Assembly (NCBI GenBank): GCA_025782395.1
Contig: JALGZD010000120.1
Span: forward strand, 1-64,000
Source of the DNA: a bacterium
Lineage (GTDB): Bacteria > Joyebacterota > Joyebacteria > Joyebacterales > Joyebacteraceae
Direction: 5' to 3'
DNA: 64,000 nucleotides
The notes beneath the pieces were generated by a model that saw nothing but the letters and a program-made list of their open reading frames with translations, did not search any database and had not been told where the DNA came from. Positions 42,031 through 50,402 of the stretch are shown one piece after another (the stretch's first letter is position 1; every line of letters starts with the position of its first letter). The position numbers were made by a program, and so were the translations under genes.

Positions 42031-42049
42031 TCTGCCGTCATCTCGTCAA
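42022..42049 (-). promoter_or_regulatory. Promoter of the TetR/radical SAM pair
   Basis: On the minus strand TTGACG (42049-42044), a 16-base spacer and TATATT (42027-42022). Each hexamer matches at five of six positions. The TetR ATG is at 41961. Confidence 0.6.
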
Positions 42050-42143
42050 GCCATTTCTTCGCTCTCGCAGCAAGAACCCCTACCCTTGGGGCCTTTCTCC
42101 ATCTTGCCCGCCTGCATCATATCCTACAGCAAAGGCATACGAA

Positions 42144-42171
42144 GAGAGCGGGCCCCCAGGGACCCGCTCTC
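42144..42171 (-). terminator. Terminator-like hairpin after the hydrogenase operon
   Basis: A 12-bp stem (42144-42155 with 42160-42171, one G-T wobble) with a 4-base loop. It lies 27 bases beyond the stop of the last gene of the 17-gene operon. On the minus strand only TTCG follows, so the U tract is poor. Confidence 0.55.
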
Positions 42172-42197
42172 GTGTATTCCCACATGCGCAACTGAGG

Positions 42198-42803
42198 CTA
42201 GCCCTGCCAGTCCTCCGTGATGTACACCTCCCGCCTGCACGACGGACATAGAACCCTGTATGTGTCGCCCCTGCCGAGCGGCTTATCGCCACGCGCCGAC
42301 GGATCAGTGGTCGCACCGAGCTCCCTGTTCAGGGCCGTTACAAGAACCGGGTTGGCCACAGCCAGTGAACCTGTCTTGCGCGCGATCCACATCAGGTGCT
42401 CACGTGTCGTGATCACTCCACCGCACGACTCGCAACGGACGAGTTCCTTCTCCACCTTCGTGACCGCCTGCTCTCTGTCGAAGACAGCGAGCTCGTATTT
42501 CTCATTTGAGAGGATGATGCCCTTCTTGGTCGTACAGTAGGCTTGGCACTGGCCGCAGAAAATGCAGTTGTCGAAGTGATGGATGAGAGTGCGAGTGTTC
42601 CCCTCGTCTATCACATCGATCGTCCTCGCCGGACACACCTCCGCACACGCCCCACATCCGACACAGTCCTCCTCCTGCCACTCCGGCTGGCCGCGGAAGG
42701 CGTCCGCAGGCTTCAAGGGGGTAAACGGGAACGAGGTTGTGTACGGCCCCTTGATCACGGCAGTGATCGCTTCCCTGACCTCCCGGATCTTTGGTGTCTT
42801 CAT
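42198..42803 (-). CDS. NuoI/MbhN-like ferredoxin subunit of membrane-bound hydrogenase, with zinc-ribbon tail
   Basis: 201 residues. Two [4Fe-4S] motifs are CVGCGACAEVCP and CIFCGQCQAYCT; the second ends CT rather than CP. The N-terminus ITAVIKGPYTTSFPFTPL matches the NuoI/EchF/MbhN class, which passes electrons to the small subunit. The C-terminal 90 residues carry four cysteines in two pairs (CESCGG and CPSCRR), a zinc-ribbon or rubredoxin-like knuckle. It is the last gene of the operon and lies 27 bases after mnhG. The position at the far end, away from the catalytic subunits, repeats the mbh order. Confidence 0.88.
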   Translation of the reverse strand: MKTPKIREVREAITAVIKGPYTTSFPFTPLKPADAFRGQPEWQEEDCVGCGACAEVCPARTIDVIDEGNTRTLIHHFDNCIFCGQCQAYCTTKKGIILSNEKYELAVFDREQAVTKVEKELVRCESCGGVITTREHLMWIARKTGSLAVANPVLVTALNRELGATTDPSARGDKPLGRGDTYRVLCPSCRREVYITEDWQG

Positions 42804-42830
42804 GGCTGCTCCTGTCTTCCTCGATCGACT

Positions 42831-43169
42831 CTACCGACCCGTGTCTTCCTTGTACCTGTCGACGACCGTGCCTTCCCACAGCCTGACGCCGGCAATGTGC
42901 GCGCCGCGAGCGAGGGCATGGCTTCCTGTCGGGGACGTCCACAACACAAAGATCGCAGCCAGGAGCGCCTTGATGCCCATCGCGTTCCATCCCGAGTGTA
43001 CCAGCACACCGACAAGCACGAGGAACGTGCCGAGCGTGACGCACTTCGTCGCTGCCTGAAGCCTGTTGTAAACGTCGGGGAGTCGAATCAGTCCGAGCGC
43101 ACCGACAAGGTCGAAGATGACGCCGGTGGAAATCAGGATGATGGGTGCCAATCCTACCTGACTATTCAT
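42831..43169 (-). CDS. mnhG: Mrp antiporter subunit G (MnhG/MrpG-like)
   Basis: 112 residues from ATG 43169, chosen because the preceding frame is shadow sequence of mnhF. Three membrane helices are predicted and the family segment GALGLIRLPDVYNRLQAATKCVTLG is unmistakable. In Mrp systems and the MbhC position of hydrogenases, G is a small membrane subunit of the Na+/H+ translocation unit. It overlaps mnhF by eight bases. Confidence 0.92.
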   Translation of the reverse strand: MNSQVGLAPIILISTGVIFDLVGALGLIRLPDVYNRLQAATKCVTLGTFLVLVGVLVHSGWNAMGIKALLAAIFVLWTSPTGSHALARGAHIAGVRLWEGTVVDRYKEDTGR

Positions 43170-43416
43170 CGAATCCCCTCCCCTCCAGATACTTCGCCAG
43201 AGCCAGCGTCCCGATGAACGCGAGCAGGGCCCAAGCGATGGCGATGTTGAGATAGAAATCACGACCGGTCACAACCCCGAAGACACCGCAGATCCCCACC
43301 ACCATTACCCCGATCGTGTCTATCGCAACCGCCCTGTCGGGTGGCGTCGGTCCCATTGCCACCCTGTAGAGGCACATGAAGCACCCCATGATCAGCAGAA
43401 ACAGGATTACGGTCAT
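43162..43416 (-). CDS. mnhF: Mrp antiporter subunit F (MnhF/MrpF-like)
   Basis: 84 residues from ATG 43416, the usual MrpF length. Membrane helices and the family motif GPTPPDRAVAIDTIGVMVVG are present. It starts on the stop codon of mnhE (TGATG, one-base overlap), so translation is coupled. Part of the ion-translocating module. Confidence 0.92.
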   Translation of the reverse strand: MTVILFLLIMGCFMCLYRVAMGPTPPDRAVAIDTIGVMVVGICGVFGVVTGRDFYLNIAIAWALLAFIGTLALAKYLEGRGFDE

Positions 43417-43919
43417 CAGTCGAACACCCTCCTCAAGGTAACCTCGAAGCGACCCGCGATGTCCCTGGTAATCGCTTCCGCATCCTCGAGATTCTCGTGG
43501 ACGTTGATCCAATGGACATAGAGCCAGTCGTCGATGATATCGATGGTCAGTGTGCCCGGCGTCAGTGTGATCGAATTCGCAAGGAACGCCTTGGCTTCGT
43601 CACTCTTCAGTGTCGTCTTGATCTTGACGATTCCCGGCCGGATGGGCAGGTTCGGGTGAAGCACCCGGTAGAGAACATCAAAGTTGGCCACGATGATCCA
43701 GAACAGGAGCGAGAACAGATGTATGATCGCCCAGAACCAACGCACCGGACTGAAAAGCCTCTCCGCCTTTTCCGGCAGGAGACCCGACAGAGCGATCGCG
43801 AACAGGACCGCCAGAACCGCCCCCACCACCACTCCCTGCCAGTCGAGAGACCACGTCAGGAGCAACCACAGGCCAAAGTAGATGATGAGATCCAGGAGCC
43901 TTCGCTTCAGTGTGTCCAT
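43416..43919 (-). CDS. mnhE: Mrp antiporter subunit E (MnhE/MrpE-like)
   Basis: 167 residues from ATG 43919, with AAGGAG 5 bases upstream. Two membrane helices near the N-terminus and the C-terminal soluble portion with NSITLTPGTLTIDIIDDWLYVHWIN are family marks. The equivalent MbhA subunit occurs in archaeal membrane-bound hydrogenases. It overlaps the end of mnhF by one base. Confidence 0.92.
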   Translation of the reverse strand: MDTLKRRLLDLIIYFGLWLLLTWSLDWQGVVVGAVLAVLFAIALSGLLPEKAERLFSPVRWFWAIIHLFSLLFWIIVANFDVLYRVLHPNLPIRPGIVKIKTTLKSDEAKAFLANSITLTPGTLTIDIIDDWLYVHWINVHENLEDAEAITRDIAGRFEVTLRRVFD

Positions 43920-43935
43920 CAGTGCTCCTTGCCCT

Positions 43936-45468
43936 CTATCCGAGGACCAGCTGGATATACTCCGCACCATTCATGAGAGCGTCGCGGGCGGGCTCCAGGA
44001 TATACACCCCCACCATAGGGTAGAGGAGTCCGAACCCGACGCAGGCTATCGCCAGGAGGATGAGAGGCACATACATGAGAGCGGGAACCTCTTTGGCCTT
44101 CTCAACCAGCTTCGATACGCTTCCAAACAGGATTTCCCGCTGGACCTTGATGTAGTAGACCAGCGTCACAAACGCGAAGACGATGGCCACGATCGCGATC
44201 GCCGTATGCCCGGCCTTGATCGTGGCGACCAGGATCACGAGCTTGCTCCAGAATCCGCTGAACGGAGGAACTCCCGCGATGGAGAGCGCTGCCATGTTCG
44301 TCGTAAAGGCCGTGACCGGCATCTTCTCTCTCAAGCCGCCCAGCTGCTTCATATCCCTGGTCCCGGTCGCGTACTGGATGGCGCCGGACGAGAGGAACAG
44401 CAGAGACTTGAACGCGACGTGGTTGAACATGTGGAAGAGGCCGCCCAGTATCGCGAGTCCCGCGATGGAGAGCTGTCCTCCGGTGGCAAGCACGCGCGCG
44501 CCGACTCCGATTCCCAGCATGACGTAGCCGACCTGGCCGATCGAACTGTACGCCAGAAGCCGCTTGTAATCCCACTGCCCGATCGCCAAGAGGCCTCCGA
44601 CGATGATTGACAGAAGCGCGAACGCTATCATGCCGTTTGCGAATATGACCGCTTCTCCGGCACCCGTTCCTATGCCGTAGACGTTGAAGAAGACGCGGCA
44701 GATCGCGTAGATGCCGAGGCTTTTGATGACAACGCCTGAGAGCATCGCCGAGATCGGTGCCGGAGCCGAAGGATGTGCGTCGGGAAGCCACGCGTGGAAC
44801 GGCACCAGTGCCGCCTTCAGACCGAAGCCCATAAGGAAGAACGCCCCGGCGAGAAGCAGTGCCGGATTCATCTCGCCGCCAAACCTCATCGCTATCTCTC
44901 TCGCGACGTCTGCCATGTTGAGAGAACCAGTTACCGCGTAGACCGTCCCGATGCCGAACAGCAGCATCACGGATGCCACGCTGCCGAGGATCAGGTATTT
45001 GAAACCCGCCTCCAGCTCCTCCGCGCCGACTCCGAACGCGACAAGAGCGTACGACGCGATCGATGCGACCTCGAGGAACACATAGAGATTGAAGAGGTCT
45101 CCCGACACAACCACCCCGTTCATCCCGGCCACCATCAGCATGAAGAGCGCGTAGTACTTGGTGAGACCGGTGTACGTCTGCATGTACTTGAGCGAGAAGA
45201 GAATGCAGAGAAACCCGATCACGTTGATCGCTATGAGCAACAACGTCGAAAGACCGTCGCTCACCAGTGCGATTCCCACCGGCGGTACCCAGCCCCCCAT
45301 GTAATACACGGCCGCCGGCCTGCTCACTTGCAGCATCGACATGACCGCCAGTATCAGCATCGACAGCGGGGCAAGGGTCTCCCCGCTCTTCTTCCACCAG
45401 ACGCCCAGAAGGGGAATGAGGAAGGCCGCTCCGAGCGGGATCGCAACATAGAGTGGTAAAGGGTTCAT
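43936..45468 (-). CDS. mnhD: Mrp antiporter subunit D / NuoN-like proton pump
   Basis: 510 residues with about 14 membrane helices. The antiporter core is visible: GDLFNLYVFLEVASIASYALVA with the key Glu, PFHAWLPDAHPSAPAPISAMLSGVVIK with the Lys-bearing broken helix, and LAYSSIGQVGYVMLGIG. It is one of two large antiporter-like subunits in this operon and shares the fold of NuoL/M/N. Expected to carry out H+ or Na+ translocation coupled to electron transfer. It starts four bases after mnhC. Confidence 0.94.
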   Translation of the reverse strand: MNPLPLYVAIPLGAAFLIPLLGVWWKKSGETLAPLSMLILAVMSMLQVSRPAAVYYMGGWVPPVGIALVSDGLSTLLLIAINVIGFLCILFSLKYMQTYTGLTKYYALFMLMVAGMNGVVVSGDLFNLYVFLEVASIASYALVAFGVGAEELEAGFKYLILGSVASVMLLFGIGTVYAVTGSLNMADVAREIAMRFGGEMNPALLLAGAFFLMGFGLKAALVPFHAWLPDAHPSAPAPISAMLSGVVIKSLGIYAICRVFFNVYGIGTGAGEAVIFANGMIAFALLSIIVGGLLAIGQWDYKRLLAYSSIGQVGYVMLGIGVGARVLATGGQLSIAGLAILGGLFHMFNHVAFKSLLFLSSGAIQYATGTRDMKQLGGLREKMPVTAFTTNMAALSIAGVPPFSGFWSKLVILVATIKAGHTAIAIVAIVFAFVTLVYYIKVQREILFGSVSKLVEKAKEVPALMYVPLILLAIACVGFGLLYPMVGVYILEPARDALMNGAEYIQLVLG

Positions 45469-45471
45469 TGG

Positions 45472-45819
45472 CTATCCCCTCAGCTTGCTGATCACGGACA
45501 TGTCAAAGGTCCCATGCTTCTCGTAGAGCCGAATGCACATAGCCACCATGAGCGACAGGACACCCAGGCCGATGACGATGGATGTGAGCACCATCGCTTG
45601 CGGAAGAGGATCCACGAAGCGCTCGAGAGTAGCCGCGGGCATGTCCGGTTCGATGATCGGCGCCACGCCGCCGCTCTTGTACCCGACGATGATGAGATAC
45701 AGATTCACGGCGTAGTCCATGATGACTATGCCGAGAACTTTCTTCACGATGTTCTTCTTGGCCACGAGACAGTAGAGCCCCATTGTCAGAAGAACTATGC
45801 ATAGGAAATATACGGTCAT
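45472..45819 (-). CDS. mnhC: Mrp antiporter subunit C (MnhC/MrpC-like)
   Basis: 115 residues with three membrane helices, of the NuoK type: DYAVNLYLIIVGYKSGG and DPLPQAMVLTSIVIGLGVLSLMVAM are the conserved stretches. It sits with subunits B and D in canonical order and overlaps mnhB by four bases. Confidence 0.93.
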   Translation of the reverse strand: MTVYFLCIVLLTMGLYCLVAKKNIVKKVLGIVIMDYAVNLYLIIVGYKSGGVAPIIEPDMPAATLERFVDPLPQAMVLTSIVIGLGVLSLMVAMCIRLYEKHGTFDMSVISKLRG

Positions 45820-46271
45820 GCCAGCTCATCCTCGATCATGGCCCTGAAGGAACGTCTACGGAAAATCGCCAGCGCCGAGAAAACCAAGAAGAGCGAGCTG
45901 GCAACCTTGAACGCGATAGCGATATTCAGCGGCAGAATCATCCCTGAGCTCAAGAGCCGGAACACTTCCCCCCTGCCAAAGGTGTTCATGAAAAAGAAAC
46001 CGACGGTTACGCCGAACCAACCGATGAGCAGGAACACGAGAGCTCCACCGCTGTCGGCAACGTGGGCTACCTTCTCGGGCAGCTTGGAAAAAGCCACGTC
46101 CTTCCCGTGCGCCAGCATCGTGAGAATGAAGGCGCATGCGATGATCACACCTCCGGCGAATCCCCCACCCGGCGTCAAGTGGCCATACAGCACAATGTAC
46201 GCGCCGAATACTACGATGAAGCCGACAACGAAGTCCGTGATCGTCTTGACGATAACAGTCATGCCCTTCAT
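45816..46271 (-). CDS. mnhB: Mrp antiporter subunit B (MnhB/MrpB-like)
   Basis: 151 residues, four membrane helices. The motif VFGAYIVLYGHLTPGGGFAGGVIIACAFIL is diagnostic of MnhB. It corresponds to MbhF of archaeal hydrogenases. It overlaps the upstream and downstream genes by four bases each, so translation is coupled throughout the set. Confidence 0.93.
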   Translation of the reverse strand: MKGMTVIVKTITDFVVGFIVVFGAYIVLYGHLTPGGGFAGGVIIACAFILTMLAHGKDVAFSKLPEKVAHVADSGGALVFLLIGWFGVTVGFFFMNTFGRGEVFRLLSSGMILPLNIAIAFKVASSLFLVFSALAIFRRRSFRAMIEDELA

Positions 46272-46825
46272 GCGGCGACCACCTCCCCCTCCTTCTTCTT
46301 CCCGTCTCTTCTCAGCAGCGCCAGCGCTCCGAGAATCGAGGTGAAGAGCACCGTGGCCTCACCCATCGTATCGTATGCCCGGAAGTCCAGGATCACCGAC
46401 GTTACGATATTGGCGCAGTGTGTTGCAGGTAGTCCCGTGTGCACATACACCCTGGACACGCGCATGACCGGCTCGCCGAATTCGGGAAAGCCTCTGCCCC
46501 CGAATATCATCGCCCCAAACCCGAGGACCAGCCCGAAGAAAATCAGCGATGTCACGACCGCCAGCGTATCTCGGTGCGACTCGACCGCCGTGTTGTCGAG
46601 AAGAATCGTTCCCCTGATCAGGATGATCAGCACGAGAACTTCGACAACCAGCTGTGTGATCGCGATGTCCGGCGCTCCGAGGAAGAGGAACGCAACAGAC
46701 AGCGCGAAACCGACCGCCGCCACCGAGATCACAGCGGACAGGAGGTTCCTGGTCTCAATGGCCACGATCGATCCCACGATCATGAACACCAGGAGTGCAT
46801 AGAGCTGAGGAGTGATGTTTTCCAT
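46268..46825 (-). CDS. DUF4040 / MbhD-MbhE-like fused membrane subunit
   Basis: 185 residues. The N-terminal half is a DUF4040 domain (VIVGSIVAIETRNLLSAVISVAAVGFALSVAFLFLGAPDIAITQLVVEVL), the NuoJ-like MbhD portion also found at the end of MrpA. The C-terminal half resembles MbhE (helices around AHTGLPATHCANIVTSVILDFRAYDTMGEA). In Mbh the two are separate genes; here they are joined. Its start lies 71 bases inside the 3' end of the NuoL-like gene. The split from the large subunit mirrors Mbh rather than a complete MrpA. Confidence 0.85.
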   Translation of the reverse strand: MENITPQLYALLVFMIVGSIVAIETRNLLSAVISVAAVGFALSVAFLFLGAPDIAITQLVVEVLVLIILIRGTILLDNTAVESHRDTLAVVTSLIFFGLVLGFGAMIFGGRGFPEFGEPVMRVSRVYVHTGLPATHCANIVTSVILDFRAYDTMGEATVLFTSILGALALLRRDGKKKEGEVVAA

Positions 46826-48707
46826 TAACTCGCTCCTTGAGCAGCGCCGTCAGTACTGCGAACACTATCGCGCCGAGGCCGATAACGCACCACGCGAGGT
46901 ACGTCGACAGGACGCCGCTGTGCATGGATCTCAATGCCTGAACAAAGACATCGCCGACCCGGCCACCGACCACGTGTACGTCGAACACCTTCTGCTCGGC
47001 GTTCATGTAGAAACCCTTGAACGGAATCATCTCCTTTATCGTGTTGTAGAAGCCGGTTCCGGTCACGTGCATTGCATCCATCCGCTCCGGCGGTCTGATG
47101 CCACCCACGAAAATACGCCCGACCCGCCGCGTCGTGAACTTCCCGATGAACACCACGAGCAGACCGATAATGATGCCCACAATGATAAGGCCCGTCGCGC
47201 TCGCGGGATCCCAGAAGCCCACGCCGAGAGCGATTGCACCCGTCGACGTCGAACCGACAGCCCCGTGAACGATCGGGTTGATAAACCTGTCGATCGGGAA
47301 CTTCGCCCAGACGCCGAAGAGAATGCAGAGACCGGCAAGGACGAGCATCGGAACCCGCATAAACCAGGACGATTCCCTGACATGACTGAGCGCGCTCGGC
47401 TGCTGCCCGAGGAAGGCCGAGTAGAGAACCTTCACGAACGATGCGAGCGTCAGCGCGCTACCGAAGACCGCCACGAGAACAAAGATCCAGTACGCGCTGA
47501 AGCCCCGGCTCCCGAGTTCAACGATGCCTGCGTATATCATCCACTTCGAAACAAAGCCGTTGAATGGTGGCACACCCGAAATCGCGAAGGCCGCGACCGC
47601 CATCGTGATGAATGTGACCGGCATCGCCCTGGCAAGACCTCCGAGTTTCGAGATCTCGGTCGTCCCGGTCTGTTTCTCGATAGACCCGGCCCCCAGGAAC
47701 AGGCCCGTCTTGTAGATCGCGTTGTTGAGCATATGAAAGAGGCCGCCGGCAATGGCTACGGGAATCCCCGTGCCGATGCCCAGTATCATGTACCCGACCT
47801 GACTGACTGCGTGATACGCGAGGAGCACTTTCAGATCGTGCTGGATGAGCGCCATCATCACGGCCGCGAATATGGTCACCGCACCGATGATCATGAGCGT
47901 TAGAGAGAGACCCGGCCCGATGCTGAAGATATCAAGGCTGATCCTCGCAAGAAGATAGATACCCAGGAGCTTGTCGATTGATGCCGGCAGGAGCGCCATG
48001 ACCGGTGTCGGCGCGCCCTTGGCCGCCGCCGGAACCCAGGTGTGGAACGGCATTGCGCCGGCCTTTGTGATGGCGCCCATCATCAGCAACAGATAGATGA
48101 AAGCGGACGTCCCGTCCCCGACGAAGATCCTGAGGTGGCTCATCGAAAGGGTGCCATACTTGACCCAGATGAGAGCAACAGCAAGAAACATCGCAGCATC
48201 GGAGAACCCGAGCATAAGGAAGCTCTTCGACGCCCCCGCCGATGCCTCGTCCTTCTTCCGACCGAGGTTGACATACAGGAAGAAAAGCGCAGTCAGCACT
48301 TCCCAGAAAATGAGGAGGATGAGCAAGCTGTTCGAGAGCACTGCTCCACAGCTGGCCGCCACGGTCCAGAGCAGATAAGCATAGTAACGTCTGCCGTCGT
48401 GCTCCTTCTCGAGCCACCCGACCGAGTAGATCCCTACGCCCAGACCAAACAGCGCCACAAATATAATAATGAAGGCGCTGAACTGGTTGAGCAGGAGATC
48501 AAACTGGACATCAAGGCCGCCAAACACCACCCAGTCCTTCGTGAACGAGAGCGGCCACTGTCCGAATAGCCGGAGCGCCGCTACGAACGCCCACGCAGTG
48601 CCCGCGAGTGCGATCACCTCCCTGACGCCCCTGACCCGTCTCGGGACGAAGAGACAGAGCAGACCGGCTATGGCAGGGATGACTATGGGAACCAGAATCT
48701 GTGGCAT
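46755..48707 (-). CDS. NuoL/MnhA-like antiporter subunit of membrane-bound hydrogenase
   Basis: 650 residues with about 16 membrane helices. Core motifs are SLLILLIFWEVLTALFFLYV (Glu on the fifth helix), PFHTWVPAAAKGAPTPVMALLPASIDKLLGIY, LAYHAVSQVGYMILGIG and the HxxNNAIYKTGLFLGAG helix with a Lys. It lacks the C-terminal MnhA part carrying DUF4040, which is encoded separately by the next gene. With MnhD this gives two proton/sodium channels in one complex. The 3' end overlaps the next gene by 71 bases, long for this operon; the last 30 residues (HHSSALCTPG...) look unconserved, so a shortened real end is possible. Confidence 0.93.
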   Translation of the reverse strand: MPQILVPIVIPAIAGLLCLFVPRRVRGVREVIALAGTAWAFVAALRLFGQWPLSFTKDWVVFGGLDVQFDLLLNQFSAFIIIFVALFGLGVGIYSVGWLEKEHDGRRYYAYLLWTVAASCGAVLSNSLLILLIFWEVLTALFFLYVNLGRKKDEASAGASKSFLMLGFSDAAMFLAVALIWVKYGTLSMSHLRIFVGDGTSAFIYLLLMMGAITKAGAMPFHTWVPAAAKGAPTPVMALLPASIDKLLGIYLLARISLDIFSIGPGLSLTLMIIGAVTIFAAVMMALIQHDLKVLLAYHAVSQVGYMILGIGTGIPVAIAGGLFHMLNNAIYKTGLFLGAGSIEKQTGTTEISKLGGLARAMPVTFITMAVAAFAISGVPPFNGFVSKWMIYAGIVELGSRGFSAYWIFVLVAVFGSALTLASFVKVLYSAFLGQQPSALSHVRESSWFMRVPMLVLAGLCILFGVWAKFPIDRFINPIVHGAVGSTSTGAIALGVGFWDPASATGLIIVGIIIGLLVVFIGKFTTRRVGRIFVGGIRPPERMDAMHVTGTGFYNTIKEMIPFKGFYMNAEQKVFDVHVVGGRVGDVFVQALRSMHSGVLSTYLAWCVIGLGAIVFAVLTALLKERVNGKHHSSALCTPGVHDRGIDRGH

Positions 48708-48725
48708 CTACTTTCCCCCGAGCCT

Positions 48726-49898
48726 CTAGAGGTTCTTCCTGAGCCATTCGGTCTTCTGGTGACTCAGTTTCATGAGATCGCGCCCGTTCGCGATCTTGCT
48801 CCCGCCCGGATCTATCGCGGCGATGCGCTCCGTGCAGCTGTAGCAGGGATCGATGACGGCGAAGATGAGCGTCGCGTCCGAGATAGTCTCGCCTTTCACG
48901 CGCGGCCGATAAGACGGAATATTCAGGAAGGTCGGCGCTCTCATCTTGTGCCGCTCAGGCATGTTCGTGCCGTTGGATCGGATGAAGTGGAAACACTCCC
49001 CTCGCGGCGCCTCGATACGGCCGATACCCTCTCCCCGGGGAATCTCGCGCACCTCGTTCCTGATCTCTCCCTTGGGCAGCTTCTTGATGCATTGCTTGAT
49101 GATCTTGGTTGCTTCGATCATCTCGAGAAGCCTGACGACTCCTACCGCAAGACAATCGCCGTCGGGCTGAACTATCACGTCCCAGTCGACCTCGTCGTAC
49201 GCGCCGTATGGCTCGTCGCGCCGGACGTCGATATCGACACCCGAGCCCCTCGCCGTCGGACCAAGGACCCCGTACGCAATCGCGTCCTCTTTGGTCAGAA
49301 TACCGACTCCCTTGAGACGACCGAGTATGACTGGATCATTGAGGATGACGTTGATAAGCATACTGGTCTTCTCCGCAAACTCGTCCATCGATTTCAGGAC
49401 GGGCGGCCAGACCTCATCGGGGACATCGCGCCTGACACCGCCGGGGCAGTACCACGCGTAGTTGTTCCGGTTGCCCGTGATAGCCTCGAGCGCATCGAGA
49501 ACCGGCTCACGGTACTTCCAGCCCCACATGAAGATGGTCCAGTATCCGATGATGTGTCCGGCGAGACCCACCCAGAGCATGTGACTGTGGAGCCGCTCCA
49601 GCTCGTGGACAATGGTCCTAAGATACCGCGCCCTGTCCGGCACGGTGATCCCCACGATGTCTTCCATCGCCAGTGTGGCGGCCCAACTGTGCGAAGCCGA
49701 GCAGATACCGCAGATCCGCTCAACCAGGAACACATCCTGATCGAACGTCTTCTCCTGCGCCAGGAGCTCCATCCCCCTGTGGATGCGCCCAAGCTCTATG
49801 TCGGCGCTGACTACGGTTTCTCCCTCAACCTGCAGGGTGATGTACTCAGGCTCCTCGAGGACGGGATGGAATGGTCCGATGGGAATAGTAGTACTCAT
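48726..49898 (-). CDS. Group 4 [NiFe] hydrogenase large (catalytic) subunit, HycE/EchE-like
   Basis: 390 residues. Both nickel CxxC pairs are intact: C63 and C66 in ERICGICSASHS, and C352 and C355 in DPCYSCTER. So it is a real hydrogenase rather than the NuoD relative, where they are lost. After R358 exactly 32 residues remain (starting IAAIDPGG). E. coli HycE is cleaved by its protease after the Arg of DPCYSCTDR, also removing 32 residues. The subunit should make H2 from protons with low-potential electrons. It abuts the NuoC-like gene with no spacing. Confidence 0.95.
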   Translation of the reverse strand: MSTTIPIGPFHPVLEEPEYITLQVEGETVVSADIELGRIHRGMELLAQEKTFDQDVFLVERICGICSASHSWAATLAMEDIVGITVPDRARYLRTIVHELERLHSHMLWVGLAGHIIGYWTIFMWGWKYREPVLDALEAITGNRNNYAWYCPGGVRRDVPDEVWPPVLKSMDEFAEKTSMLINVILNDPVILGRLKGVGILTKEDAIAYGVLGPTARGSGVDIDVRRDEPYGAYDEVDWDVIVQPDGDCLAVGVVRLLEMIEATKIIKQCIKKLPKGEIRNEVREIPRGEGIGRIEAPRGECFHFIRSNGTNMPERHKMRAPTFLNIPSYRPRVKGETISDATLIFAVIDPCYSCTERIAAIDPGGSKIANGRDLMKLSHQKTEWLRKNL

Positions 49899-50327
49899 CT
49901 ACTCATCTCTCCTCATTGGATGGAAATCCGCCGGCCTGTCGTGAGAAGAGAGGATCTTGCGCGGATCCGGGTGGCCGACGAACTCGACACCCAGGAAGTC
50001 AAAGATCTCTCGCTCGATAAAGTCCGCGGCAGGGTAATACTGTGTAAGCGCTTCTATCTTCGGGAACGGCTTATCGAGAGTGGTCCTGATATTCACCACC
50101 GTGCCCTCACGATCGAACGCGAAATGGTACAGAAGTTCCACCCCTGTCGACCGGTCACTCCCCGTTGCCGTCGTAAGCCTCCCACCCTCCACCTCGTACA
50201 TGTGCCGCAGCACAGTCATCCAGTCGTCGTTCGAGACCGCCACGTATGCCCGTTTCGGGCTGTGCTCGTGGATATCCACGCGGTCTCCGAACTTCGTCTT
50301 CAAGTTCTCGAGAACCTGCTTGCTCAT
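49899..50327 (-). CDS. NuoC-like 30-kDa hydrogenase subunit (MbhK/EchD-like)
   Basis: 142 residues. The motif YHFAFDREGTVVNIRTTLDKPFPKIEALTQYYPAADFIEREIFDFLGVEFVGHPDPRKIL is the family hallmark of the small soluble subunit that docks next to the large subunit. Its stop is immediately followed by the ATG of the large subunit. The N-terminal 40 residues are less conserved. Confidence 0.9.
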   Translation of the reverse strand: MSKQVLENLKTKFGDRVDIHEHSPKRAYVAVSNDDWMTVLRHMYEVEGGRLTTATGSDRSTGVELLYHFAFDREGTVVNIRTTLDKPFPKIEALTQYYPAADFIEREIFDFLGVEFVGHPDPRKILSSHDRPADFHPMRRDE

Positions 50328-50402
50328 CGTCTCGTCACTCCCCGAGCCCGGGCTTCGAGCGGCGATCCTGCGCCGCGATTCCGACCGCGCTCTCCTGTCT
50401 CA

